Positions 27,574-34,798 of a DNA stretch of 38,021 nucleotides are shown here, one piece after another. The translations under genes and the position numbers were made by a program. The notes beneath the pieces are model-generated. The model was not told the DNA's origin. It saw only the letters and a list, made by a program, of their open reading frames with translations, and ran no database searches. This stretch comes from Gammaproteobacteria bacterium. Its GTDB lineage: Bacteria; Pseudomonadota; Gammaproteobacteria; Eutrophobiales; Eutrophobiaceae. Within the stretch, counting starts at the first letter, position 1. Each line of letters opens with the position of its first letter. The stretch covers positions 1 to 38,021 of the forward strand of contig JACPSH010000033.1 of the NCBI GenBank assembly GCA_016193395.1, written 5' to 3'.

Positions 27574-28019
27574 CCGGCGGGACCGCGACCATCCGGAAGC
27601 GCGCGCTGGACCTGCTGGCGCGGCGCGAACACAGTGCCGCGGAGCTCAGGCAGAAACTCGCGTCGCGCGGGTTTGATGCCGGGTCCGTGGAGGAAGTGCT
27701 GGCGGAACTCGGCAGGGAGGGGTTGCAGAGTGACGCGCGCTTCACCGAGGCGTGGGTACATCAGCGCAAGGAACGCGGCTACGGGCCGGTGCGTATCCGC
27801 CAGGAACTCCGCGATCGCGGGGTACCCGCCGAGTTGATCGAACTGAATCTGGATGAATCCGATGCGGAATGGTATCCGCGGCTCCTCGAAGTGCGCCGCA
27901 AAAAGTACGGCACGTCCCCGCCTTCCAGCTACCGCGAACAGGCGCGGCAGTCGCGCTTCCTGTACCAGCGCGGCTTCAGCAGCGAACAGATCCAAAGACT
28001 GTTTCGATCAGACGAATAG
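27570..28019 (+). CDS. recX: recombination regulator RecX, apparent CTG start
   Basis: RecX binds RecA filaments and limits their extension. The frame contains the usual tandem three-helix repeats: [79 protein letters not shown] and [20 protein letters not shown]. There is no ATG, GTG or TTG close to the conserved start. CTG at 27570-27572 overlaps the recA stop as CTGA and is preceded by AGGAGGAGGAGG with 7 nt spacing, giving 149 residues, the normal RecX length. The nearest in-frame ATG (27405) lies deep in recA and would add 55 unrelated residues. Confidence 0.92.
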   Translation: MTGGTATIRKRALDLLARREHSAAELRQKLASRGFDAGSVEEVLAELGREGLQSDARFTEAWVHQRKERGYGPVRIRQELRDRGVPAELIELNLDESDAEWYPRLLEVRRKKYGTSPPSSYREQARQSRFLYQRGFSSEQIQRLFRSDE

Positions 28020-28072
28020 CCAGGTTCTATATTGTCATTTCGCACTGAGGCCGGCGATGATTCGATCAGGTC

Positions 28073-28208
28073 GTCATTCCGGACCGAGACCGGCAAAGCC
28101 GGTCGAGTGTCCGGAATCCAGGCACAACGCGCCAAGCACGCCGCGTTGTGGCCTGAAGGAACACGAGGGCTGGATTCCGGAATCGGCCTGCGGCCGTTCC
28201 GGAATGAC
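28073..28208. repeat. paired-hairpin intergenic element, copy 3
   Basis: Starts GTCATTCCGG and ends CCGGAATGAC. The left hairpin has CCGGAC / GTCCGG arms around a perfect GACCGGC-AAA-GCCGGTC stem. The spacer forms its own stem, CACAACGCG / CGCGTTGTG, nine bp and perfect. The right hairpin pairs ATTCCGGAA with TTCCGGAAT around CGGCC / GGCCG. It sits between recX and alaS. Same family as 12344-12461 and 13608-13812. Confidence 0.75.
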
Positions 28209-28262
28209 GTCGTGCAAATGAATTGCCGGATCACGGCGTGGTAATGAAATGACGAATCGAAT

Positions 28263-30872
28263 ATGACCAGCAACGAATTACGCAAGGCATTCCTGGACTA
28301 CTTCCACGGCCACGGCCACGCGATCGTGCCGAGCAGCCCGCTCGTGCCGGCGAACGACCCGACGCTGCTGTTCACCAACGCGGGCATGGTGCAGTTCAAG
28401 GAAGTCTTCCTCGGCCTCGATCGCCGTCCCTACCGCCGCGCCGCCAGCGCCCAGCGCTGCGTGCGCGCCGGAGGCAAGCACAACGATCTGGAGAATGTCG
28501 GCCACACCGCGCGCCACCACACCTTTTTCGAGATGCTCGGCAATTTCAGCTTCGGCGATTACTTCAAGCGCGAGGCGATCCGCTACGCCTGGGAATTCCT
28601 GACCGAAACCCTCAAGGTGCCGCCGAAGCGCCTGTGGATCACGGTCTATGAGGATGACGACGAGGCCGCGGACATCTGGTTGAAGGAAATCCACGTGGAC
28701 CGTAAACGTTTCAGCCGCTGCGGCGAGAAGGACAACTTCTGGGCCATGGGCGAAACCGGACCTTGCGGGCCGTGCAGCGAGATCTTCTTCGACCACGGCG
28801 CGGAAATACCGGGCGGCCCACCCGGCAGCCCGGACGCCGACAGCGACCGGTACGTGGAGATCTGGAACCTGGTATTCATGCAGTACGACCGCGACGGCGA
28901 GGGCAACTTGCAGCCGATCCCGAGCCCGGGCGTGGACACCGGCATGGGGCTCGAGCGCATCGCTGCCGTCATGCAGGGGGTGCACAACAATTACGAGATC
29001 GACATCTTCCGCCGCCTCACGGGCGCCGTACAGGAGCTGGCCGGCCGCTCCGGACTGGACGTGGTATCGACGCGCGTGATTGCCGATCACATCCGTTCCT
29101 GTGCGTTCCTGATCAGCGACGGCGTCATTCCCTCGAACGAGGGGCGCGGCTACGTCCTGCGCCGGGTCATCCGCCGCGCCGTGCGCCACGGCCGCAAGCT
29201 CGGATTCGTCGATCCGTTCTTCCATCGGCTGGTGCAGCCGCTCATCGAAGTCATGGGCGAGGCCTGTCCGGAGTTGAGCCATTCCAGGGAACTGGTGGAG
29301 CAGACGCTCCGCGCGGAGGAATCGCGTTTCGCGGAGACGCTCGACCAGGGACTGCGCGTGCTCGAAGAAGTGGTCGAGAAGCTGCGCGGCCGGATCATCC
29401 CCGGAGACGCCGTATTCAAGCTGTACGACACGTTTGGTTTCCCGGTAGACCTGACTGCGGACATCGCCCGCGAGCGCGGTCTGCAGCTCGATCTCAGGGG
29501 ATTCGATTCCGCCATGGCGGAACAGCGCGCCCGCGCGCGTGCCGCCAGCAAATTCGCGGCGGATGCCGCGCTGGGCGGGGACAGAGGCGATCTGGCATCC
29601 GAATTCCGCGGCTACGAGCAGCTGGAATTGACCTCACGGGTGCTCGCCCTCTACCGCGACGGGCGCACGGTGAATTCGCTCAAAGTAGGCGAGGAGGGCG
29701 GCATCGTGCTGGCCGCGACGCCGTTCTACGCCGAATCGGGCGGCCAGGTCGGCGATCAGGGCGAACTGGCGGCGAATGGCGTGCGCTTCGAGGTGACGGA
29801 TACGCAGAAGCAGGGCAAGGCGCACGCGCACCTGGGGCGCGTGATCGAAGGCGCCATCGCGCCCGGGATGGAACTGCGCGCCAGGGTGAACGCGGCGCGG
29901 CGCGCGGCGACGGTGCGCAACCACTCGGCTACGCACCTGCTGCATGCGGCGCTGCGCAAGCTGCTGGGGAAGCACGTCACGCAGAAGGGCTCGCTGGTCG
30001 CCCCGGACCGGCTGCGCTTCGACTTTTCCTATCCGGAAGCGCTCAACCAAGGGCAGTTACGCCAGGTCGAGCGGCTCGTGAACCACATCATCCTGGCCAA
30101 TGCCCCGACACGCGTGGAGGTCATGCCGCTCGAGCAGGCGCTCCAGTCCGGGGCCATGTCGCTGTTCGGCGAGAAGTACGACGCCCGCGTGCGCGTGCTG
30201 ACCATCGGTGGGGAATTCTCGGTGGAGCTCTGCGGCGGCACCCACGTGCCTCACGCGGGCGACATCGGCCTGTTCAAGATCGTCTCGGAGTCGGGGATCG
30301 CGGCCGGGGTGCGCCGGCTGGAGGCCATCACCGGGGAAGGCGCGCTCAGCCGCGTCGAAGAGAATGACGACCTGCTCGAACAGTGTGCGCGCATGCTGAA
30401 GACCGACAGCGGCAGCGTCGCGGTGAAGCTCGAACAGCTCATGGAACGAATGCGCAAACTGGAGAAGGAGATCGAGCAGCTCAAGGGCAGGATGGCCAGC
30501 TCGGCGGGCGACGACATGGCGGAGGAAGCCGTGGACGTCGGCGGCATCAAGGTGCTCGCCCGGACGCTGGAGGGCGCGGATCCGAAGACCCTGCGCGATA
30601 CGGTGGATCAATTGAAGAACAAGCTCGGCACGGCTGCGCTCGTTCTGGCGACGGTCAAGGATTCCAAGGTCAGCCTCGTGGCCGGCGTGACTGCGGACAG
30701 CACGGACCGCGTCAAGGCGGGCGATCTGGTGAACTTCGTCGCGCAGCAGGTCGGCGGCAAGGGCGGCGGCCGGGCGGACATGGCACAGGCCGGCGGCAAC
30801 GATCCCTCCAGGCTGGAGGAGGCGCTGGCCAGTGTCCGCCGCTATGTGGAGGAACGGATATCCAAGACGTAA
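28263..30872 (+). CDS. alaS: alanine-tRNA ligase
   Basis: AlaS charges tRNA-Ala and hydrolyses mischarged Ser- and Gly-tRNA-Ala. The 869-residue protein has the class II catalytic core ([69 protein letters not shown]), the tRNA recognition region with [20 protein letters not shown], the editing domain with zinc ligands in [17 protein letters not shown] and ELCGGTHV, and the C-terminal C-Ala domain with [15 protein letters not shown]. Full length is typical. No strong Shine-Dalgarno precedes the ATG. As in other gammaproteobacteria it lies between recX and lysC/csrA. Confidence 0.98.
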   Translation: MTSNELRKAFLDYFHGHGHAIVPSSPLVPANDPTLLFTNAGMVQFKEVFLGLDRRPYRRAASAQRCVRAGGKHNDLENVGHTARHHTFFEMLGNFSFGDYFKREAIRYAWEFLTETLKVPPKRLWITVYEDDDEAADIWLKEIHVDRKRFSRCGEKDNFWAMGETGPCGPCSEIFFDHGAEIPGGPPGSPDADSDRYVEIWNLVFMQYDRDGEGNLQPIPSPGVDTGMGLERIAAVMQGVHNNYEIDIFRRLTGAVQELAGRSGLDVVSTRVIADHIRSCAFLISDGVIPSNEGRGYVLRRVIRRAVRHGRKLGFVDPFFHRLVQPLIEVMGEACPELSHSRELVEQTLRAEESRFAETLDQGLRVLEEVVEKLRGRIIPGDAVFKLYDTFGFPVDLTADIARERGLQLDLRGFDSAMAEQRARARAASKFAADAALGGDRGDLASEFRGYEQLELTSRVLALYRDGRTVNSLKVGEEGGIVLAATPFYAESGGQVGDQGELAANGVRFEVTDTQKQGKAHAHLGRVIEGAIAPGMELRARVNAARRAATVRNHSATHLLHAALRKLLGKHVTQKGSLVAPDRLRFDFSYPEALNQGQLRQVERLVNHIILANAPTRVEVMPLEQALQSGAMSLFGEKYDARVRVLTIGGEFSVELCGGTHVPHAGDIGLFKIVSESGIAAGVRRLEAITGEGALSRVEENDDLLEQCARMLKTDSGSVAVKLEQLMERMRKLEKEIEQLKGRMASSAGDDMAEEAVDVGGIKVLARTLEGADPKTLRDTVDQLKNKLGTAALVLATVKDSKVSLVAGVTADSTDRVKAGDLVNFVAQQVGGKGGGRADMAQAGGNDPSRLEEALASVRRYVEERISKT

Positions 30873-30927
30873 CGGCCGGAATCCGGACGCGGCCGGGGCA
30901 CGGACACCGGCCGAATCGCCGCCTCTG

Positions 30928-30956
30928 CTGTCCAAAAGGCCGTAATCCGCTACAAT
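30928..30956 (+). promoter_or_regulatory. candidate lysC promoter with very short leader
   Basis: TACAAT (30951-30956) with CTGTCC 17 bp upstream (30928-30933). The -10 is strong and the -35 is weak. A transcript starting about 7 bp after the -10 would have a leader of only about 7 nt before the lysC ATG at 30970, and a T-run precedes the ATG instead of a Shine-Dalgarno. Confidence 0.45.
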
Positions 30957-30969
30957 TCGCCCCTTTTTT

Positions 30970-32202
30970 ATGGCACTGATTATTCAGAAATTCGGCGGCA
31001 CCTCGGTGGGCAGCGTTGAACGCATCAACGCGGTCGCCGATAAGGTCATCCGCACCCGCAAGCAGGGGCACGACGTCGTGGTCGTGGTGTCCGCCATGAG
31101 CGGAGAAACCGATCGCCTGCTCGCCCTGGCAAACGACATCGCGCATCGGCCGGATCGGCGCGAGCTGGACGTGCTGCTGGCGACCGGCGAGCAGGTGACC
31201 ATCGCGCTGCTCGCGATCGCGCTCCGGGAGAAAGGCCAGGACGCCGTGTCCTTCACCGGGGGCCAGGTGCGGATCCTGACTGACAGCGCCCACACTAAGG
31301 CGCGGATCATGGATATCGACGCGGCGCGCGTGCGCAAGGCGCTGTCCAAAGGCCGCGTCGTGGTCGTGGCCGGTTTTCAGGGCATTGATGCCGACGGCAA
31401 TATCACGACCCTCGGCCGTGGCGGATCGGATACCACCGCGGTGGCGATGGCCGCCGCGCTCAAGGCGGACGAGTGCGACGTTTACACCGATGTGGACGGC
31501 GTCTACACCGCCGACCCGCGCATCGTGCCGGAGGCAAACCGGCTGAAACGCATCAGTTACGAGGAAATGCTGGAGATGGCGAGCCTGGGCTCAAAAGTGC
31601 TCCAGATCCGCTCCGTGGAGTTTGCGGGGAAATACCATGTGCCGCTGCGCGTCCTGTCCAGTTTCCAGGACGGTCCCGGCACGCTGATCACCGACGAGGA
31701 CAAGGAAATGGAACAGGCCCTGATCTCCGGCATCGCGCACGCGAAGGATGAGGCAAAGCTGACCATCATGGGCGTGCCCGATCGGCCCGGCATTGCGTAC
31801 ACCATCCTCGGCCCGATCGCGGATGCGAACATCGAGGTCGACATGATCGTGCAGAACGTAGGCGCCGACAATAGCACCGACTTAACCTTCACGGTGCATC
31901 GCAATGACTATGACAGGGCGATGGAGATCCTTCAGAAAACATGCAGGGAGATCGGCGCGCGCGGTGTCACCGGTGACAAGCGCATCGTCAAGATCTCCAT
32001 CGTAGGCGTCGGCATGCGCTCGCACGCCGGCATCGCCAGCCGCATGTTCAAGGCGCTGGCCGATGAAGGCATTAACATCCAGATGATTTCCACCTCGGAA
32101 ATCAAGGTGTCCGTGGTCGTGGACGAAAAGTATTTGGAATTGGGCGTAAGGGCGCTACACTCAGCTTTCGGGTTGGAGAAGGGGGCGAACGGAGCAGGAT
32201 AG
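30970..32202 (+). CDS. lysC: aspartate kinase (monofunctional)
   Basis: Aspartokinase phosphorylates L-Asp in the first step to Lys, Thr, Met and diaminopimelate. The 410-residue protein has KFGGTSVGSVERINAVADKV, VVVVSAMSGETDRLLALAND, GFQGIDADGNITTLGRGGSD, YTDVDGVYTADPRIVPEANR and EMLEMASLGSKVLQIRSVEF, then two ACT domains (KLTIMGVPDRPGIAYTILGP and KISIVGVGMRSHAGIASRMF) for feedback control. It is not fused to homoserine dehydrogenase. The 97-bp upstream gap is too short for a lysine riboswitch. Order alaS-lysC-csrA is as in Pseudomonas. Confidence 0.97.
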   Translation: MALIIQKFGGTSVGSVERINAVADKVIRTRKQGHDVVVVVSAMSGETDRLLALANDIAHRPDRRELDVLLATGEQVTIALLAIALREKGQDAVSFTGGQVRILTDSAHTKARIMDIDAARVRKALSKGRVVVVAGFQGIDADGNITTLGRGGSDTTAVAMAAALKADECDVYTDVDGVYTADPRIVPEANRLKRISYEEMLEMASLGSKVLQIRSVEFAGKYHVPLRVLSSFQDGPGTLITDEDKEMEQALISGIAHAKDEAKLTIMGVPDRPGIAYTILGPIADANIEVDMIVQNVGADNSTDLTFTVHRNDYDRAMEILQKTCREIGARGVTGDKRIVKISIVGVGMRSHAGIASRMFKALADEGINIQMISTSEIKVSVVVDEKYLELGVRALHSAFGLEKGANGAG

Positions 32203-32246
32203 GGAGGGCCAGGGGCCGCATAAGGGACGGCATTTTCAGGCAGATT

Positions 32247-32282
32247 GGCGGTCAAAGCTGTACCGCCCAAGGAAAAAGAGGA
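32247..32282 (+). promoter_or_regulatory. csrA leader: hairpin and GGA motifs
   Basis: GGCGGT (32247-32252) pairs with ACCGCC (32262-32267) just upstream of CsrA-like GGA triplets at 32271-32273 and 32280-32282; the second overlaps the ribosome-binding region of csrA. E. coli CsrA represses its own mRNA through GGA sites in the leader, so autoregulation is plausible. Not tested. Confidence 0.35.
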
Positions 32283-32289
32283 AAGAAAG

Positions 32290-32553
32290 ATGTTGATACT
32301 CACACGCAGGATTGGCGAATCGCTGATGATCGGAGATGACGTCAACGTCACGGTGCTCGGAATACGGGGCAACCAGGTCCGCATCGGAGTCAACGCCCCC
32401 AAGGAGATCGCGGTGCACCGGGAAGAGATCTACGAGCGTATCCAGATGGAGAAATCCAAGCAGGGCAAGTCGCAGCGCGCGGAGGATTATTCCAGGGAAG
32501 GTGGTGGTGGTGCCGGACCGGACGATCCTACACTGACCCGGCACGACGACTGA
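32290..32553 (+). CDS. csrA: carbon storage regulator CsrA with extended C-terminus
   Basis: CsrA is a dimeric RNA-binding protein that controls translation and stability of many mRNAs by binding GGA sites. Residues 1-55 are canonical: [40 protein letters not shown] and [13 protein letters not shown], including the RNA-contacting Arg44-equivalent in [10 protein letters not shown]. The protein is 87 residues rather than the usual 60-65; the extra tail is hydrophilic, with a Gly-rich stretch. GGAAAGAAAG precedes the ATG. An upstream in-frame start at 32245 gives no conserved sequence. It is followed by tRNA-Ser. Confidence 0.96.
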   Translation: MLILTRRIGESLMIGDDVNVTVLGIRGNQVRIGVNAPKEIAVHREEIYERIQMEKSKQGKSQRAEDYSREGGGGAGPDDPTLTRHDD

Positions 32554-32579
32554 CAGACGCCGGGGATTTCGAACAATCA

Positions 32580-32672
32580 GGAGAGGTGGCCGAGAGGCTG
32601 AAGGCACTCCCCTGCTAAGGGAGTATGGGCCTTAAAAGTCCATCGAGGGTTCGAATCCCTCCCTCTCCGCCA
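32580..32672 (+). tRNA. tRNA-Ser(GCT)
   Basis: Acceptor stem GGAGAGG (32580-32586) pairs with CCTCTCC, followed by G and an encoded CCA (32670-32672). The anticodon stem CTCCC / GGGAG encloses CTGCTAA with anticodon GCT at 32614-32616. A long variable arm (TGGGCCTTAAAAGTCCA) marks it as a class II tRNA, and the T arm reads GAGGGTTCGAATCCCTC. Lies 26 bp after csrA, as serV does in E. coli. Confidence 0.97.
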
Positions 32673-32710
32673 TAATTAAAAGGGGGCGCAACGCGCCCTC
32701 TTTTAATTAT
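32672..32710 (+). terminator. strong hairpin terminator after tRNA-Ser
   Basis: ATAATTAAAAGGGGGCGC (32672-32689) pairs with GCGCCCTCTTTTAATTAT (32693-32710) across a 3-nt loop. It is an 18-bp stem with a single G-T pair and a T-rich 3' arm. It starts at the last base of the tRNA CCA and is nearly symmetrical, so it could act in both directions. Confidence 0.8.
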
Positions 32711-33006
32711 GGGACGGGGTGATGGGATTCGAACCCACTCTCTACCGTCTCCCCGGCCAAGGTTGCGTGAGAGCCGCCGCCCCCGCGAAAGCGGGGGAGC
32801 CGCGAGCCGGGGTCCATTGTGTAATTCCAATGCTCCAACCGCACCATGGTCCCCGGATAACTGCTTCGCAGTTTCCGGGGCGACGGGAGGGAAAGGAATT
32901 CCGGGGCGACGGGTGGTGATGACTCCGGCGCGGCGGAGGGGTTTGAACCCTCCTGCTGCACTGCAGTACACTAACCGGCCGGTCAGTCAGCAGAAGGTCC
33001 AAACCG
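32711..33006. other. noncoding gap with tRNA T-arm-like relics and hairpins
   Basis: On the minus strand 32722-32738 forms a T arm, GTGGG-TTCGAAT-CCCAT, followed by CACCCCGTCCC where an acceptor strand and CCA would be; 32933-32955 contains another T-arm-like palindrome, GAGGGTTCAAACCCCTC. Neither has a visible 5' half. A perfect hairpin CCCCCGC-GAAA-GCGGGGG lies at 32780-32797 and a bulged one, CCCCGGATAACTGC / GCAGTTTCCGGGG, at 32851-32880. I see no protein-coding gene here. It is the junction before the efflux operon. Confidence 0.5.
32943..32987 (+). promoter_or_regulatory. promoter and TetR-type operator of the efflux operon
   Basis: TTGAAC (32943-32948), 18-bp spacer, TACACT (32967-32972). 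The 18-bp near-palindrome ACTAACCGGCCGGTCAGT (32970-32987) overlaps the -10 and the expected start site. Its two halves differ at only one symmetrical position. Its placement fits repression of the operon, including the regulator itself, by the downstream TetR protein. Confidence 0.6.
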
Positions 33007-33693
33007 ATGTCTACAGTGAATGTCTTCAGCGAGCATCCAATCGCGGGCGAGAAGTCCGGTGACGGCGCGGCCGCCATACGGGACGCCGCCATCCAGCTCT
33101 TCGCTGACCGCGGCTTCGAGGCGGTTCCGCTGAGCGCGATCGCCCTGCAGGCGGGCGTCTGCAAGGCCAACATCTTTTATCACTTCGGCTCAAAGGAGTT
33201 GCTCTACGTAGCCGTGGTGCGGCATGCCTGTGACCACATGTCGCGCCTGCTCGATGACGTGACCAGCACCGGCTCGTTCGTTGATCGCGTCCGACACTTT
33301 GCCTGCGGGCACATGCGCAATCTGATGCGCTACCCGACCCTGTCACGCCTCATGCTGCGGGAGTTCCTCGATGGCGATGCGCGCCGCAGCCGGACGCACG
33401 TCGAGGAATTCATCGGCGCCAACTTCGCGAAGCTCGTGGACATCTTCCGCGCCGGTCAGAAGGAGGGCGTAGTCAGGGAGAATCTCGATCCGGCAGCGCT
33501 GGCCGTTTCGCTGGTCGCGGGCAACGTGTTCTTTTTCCAGGTGCGCAGCCTGCTGTTGCACTTCCCCGACGCCCGCTCCGTCGATGACCCGGAAGTCTAC
33601 AGCCGGGCTGTCGTCGACGTTTTCCTGAACGGCGTCCTCACCGAACAACAGTCGAAAATTCCGGGTGGAATGGATCATGCGTGCGGCAGTTAA
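33007..33693 (+). CDS. TetR-family transcriptional repressor
   Basis: The 228-residue protein has an N-terminal TetR helix-turn-helix: AIRDAAIQLFADRGFEAVPL, then SAIALQAGVCKANIFYHFGS, with KANIFYHF as the recognition helix. The C-terminal ligand-binding part is helical and ends near DVFLNGVLTEQQSK, as in regulators that sit next to RND pumps. It probably represses the adaptor and pump genes with which it overlaps or abuts. The inducer is unknown. AAGG lies before the ATG, and a fitting palindromic operator lies 20 bp upstream. The stop overlaps the next gene. Confidence 0.93.
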   Translation: MSTVNVFSEHPIAGEKSGDGAAAIRDAAIQLFADRGFEAVPLSAIALQAGVCKANIFYHFGSKELLYVAVVRHACDHMSRLLDDVTSTGSFVDRVRHFACGHMRNLMRYPTLSRLMLREFLDGDARRSRTHVEEFIGANFAKLVDIFRAGQKEGVVRENLDPAALAVSLVAGNVFFFQVRSLLLHFPDARSVDDPEVYSRAVVDVFLNGVLTEQQSKIPGGMDHACGS

Positions 33694-34780
33694 GAGCCTG
33701 ATTGTGATTGTTGTCCTGGCCGTAGCTGCAGGCGCAGCGTGGAAGCTGCATCTGTTCGGCGGACCGATACCCAACGGCAAGGCCGCCGCCGGCGATCCGC
33801 CTGGCGCGGGCGCCATGGCGATGCCGGTGCTCGCCGCGCGCGTCGAAGTGGCGCCGGCGCTCGATCGCGTGAAGGTGGTCGGTTCGCTGCGCGCCGATGA
33901 ATCGGTTGTCATGCGGTCGGAGATCGTCGGCCGCATCGCCCGCCTGAATTTCGAGGAAGGTCAGTTCGTCGAGGCCGGCGCGGTTCTGGCCGAGCTCAAT
34001 CCGGAGGAATGGCTTGCCTCCATTCGCCAGGCCGAAGCCACCGCCAGGCTTCAGGAAGTGAAGATGTCGCGCGCGACCGAGTTGCGCGAGAAGAGGGTCA
34101 TCAGCCAGCAGGAGTACGACGAAACCCGCGCCTCACTGGACGAGGCGCGCGCCGCGCTCGAGCTGGCGAGGGCGCGTTTCGCCAAGGCGGTGATCCAGGC
34201 GCCTTTCGCCGGGATCCTGGGATTGCGCAAGGTCAGTCCCGGCGATTACGTCGAGGCCGGCCAGGACATCGTCAATCTGGAGGCCATCAACCCGCTTAAG
34301 GTGGACTTCGGCATTCCGGAGCGCTTCGCCGCGCAGGTGGGCGTGGGCCAGCAGGTCGAGATCGGCGTGGATGCCTATCCCAACGACCTCTTTGTGGGCG
34401 CCGTGTACGCCGTCGATCCGCGCATCGATCCGGCGTCGCGCCGCGTCCAGTTGCGCGCCCGCATCGACAATCCCGGCGGCCGGCTCAAGCCCGGAATGTT
34501 CGCGGAAGTGGCGCTGGTTCTCGACACCCGCGAACAGGCGATGTGGGTGCCGGAGCAGGCGATCGTGCCGACGACCACGGCGCAGTTCGTCTATCGAGTC
34601 GTGGACGGGAAGGCCGTGATGACGCCGGTCAAACTCGGGTTGCGCAAGCCGGGCAGCGTGGAAATCCTCGAAGGTCTGCAAGATTCCGACGTCGTCGTGA
34701 TCGAAGGCCAGATGAAGCTGTTCGACGGAGCGCCCGTCATGGTCGGCGCGCCGCCCCCCGGCCAGGGCCCCAGGTCCTAG
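33677..34780 (+). CDS. RND efflux periplasmic adaptor subunit (membrane fusion protein)
   Basis: The adaptor bridges the inner-membrane RND pump and an outer-membrane channel. From ATG at 33677 (GGTGGA 7 nt upstream) it has 367 residues: an N-terminal membrane anchor (SLIVIVVLAVAAGAAW), a split lipoyl domain (VVMRSEIVGRIARLNFEEGQ and VIQAPFAGILGLRKVSPGDY), a coiled-coil hairpin between them (EATARLQEVKMSRATELREK), and beta-barrel and membrane-proximal domains (YAVDPRIDPASRRVQLRARI, NPGGRLKPGMFAEVAL). No lipobox is seen. A GTG at 33665 is an alternative start. It overlaps the tetR gene and lies 18 bp before the pump. Confidence 0.95.
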   Translation: MRAAVKSLIVIVVLAVAAGAAWKLHLFGGPIPNGKAAAGDPPGAGAMAMPVLAARVEVAPALDRVKVVGSLRADESVVMRSEIVGRIARLNFEEGQFVEAGAVLAELNPEEWLASIRQAEATARLQEVKMSRATELREKRVISQQEYDETRASLDEARAALELARARFAKAVIQAPFAGILGLRKVSPGDYVEAGQDIVNLEAINPLKVDFGIPERFAAQVGVGQQVEIGVDAYPNDLFVGAVYAVDPRIDPASRRVQLRARIDNPGGRLKPGMFAEVALVLDTREQAMWVPEQAIVPTTTAQFVYRVVDGKAVMTPVKLGLRKPGSVEILEGLQDSDVVVIEGQMKLFDGAPVMVGAPPPGQGPRS

Positions 34781-34798
34781 GCGCGAACGGGACAGGTC

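Noticed and set aside
30873-30969. Lysine riboswitch before lysC
   Set aside because: The gap is 97 bp and contains a promoter close to the ATG. The L-box needs about 170 nt of structured leader.
32709-33062. Open frame with MGRGDGIRTHSLPSP next to tRNA-Ser
   Set aside because: The DGIRTH / GFEPT pattern is a known artefact of translating tRNA-like sequence. It supports tRNA relics, not a protein.
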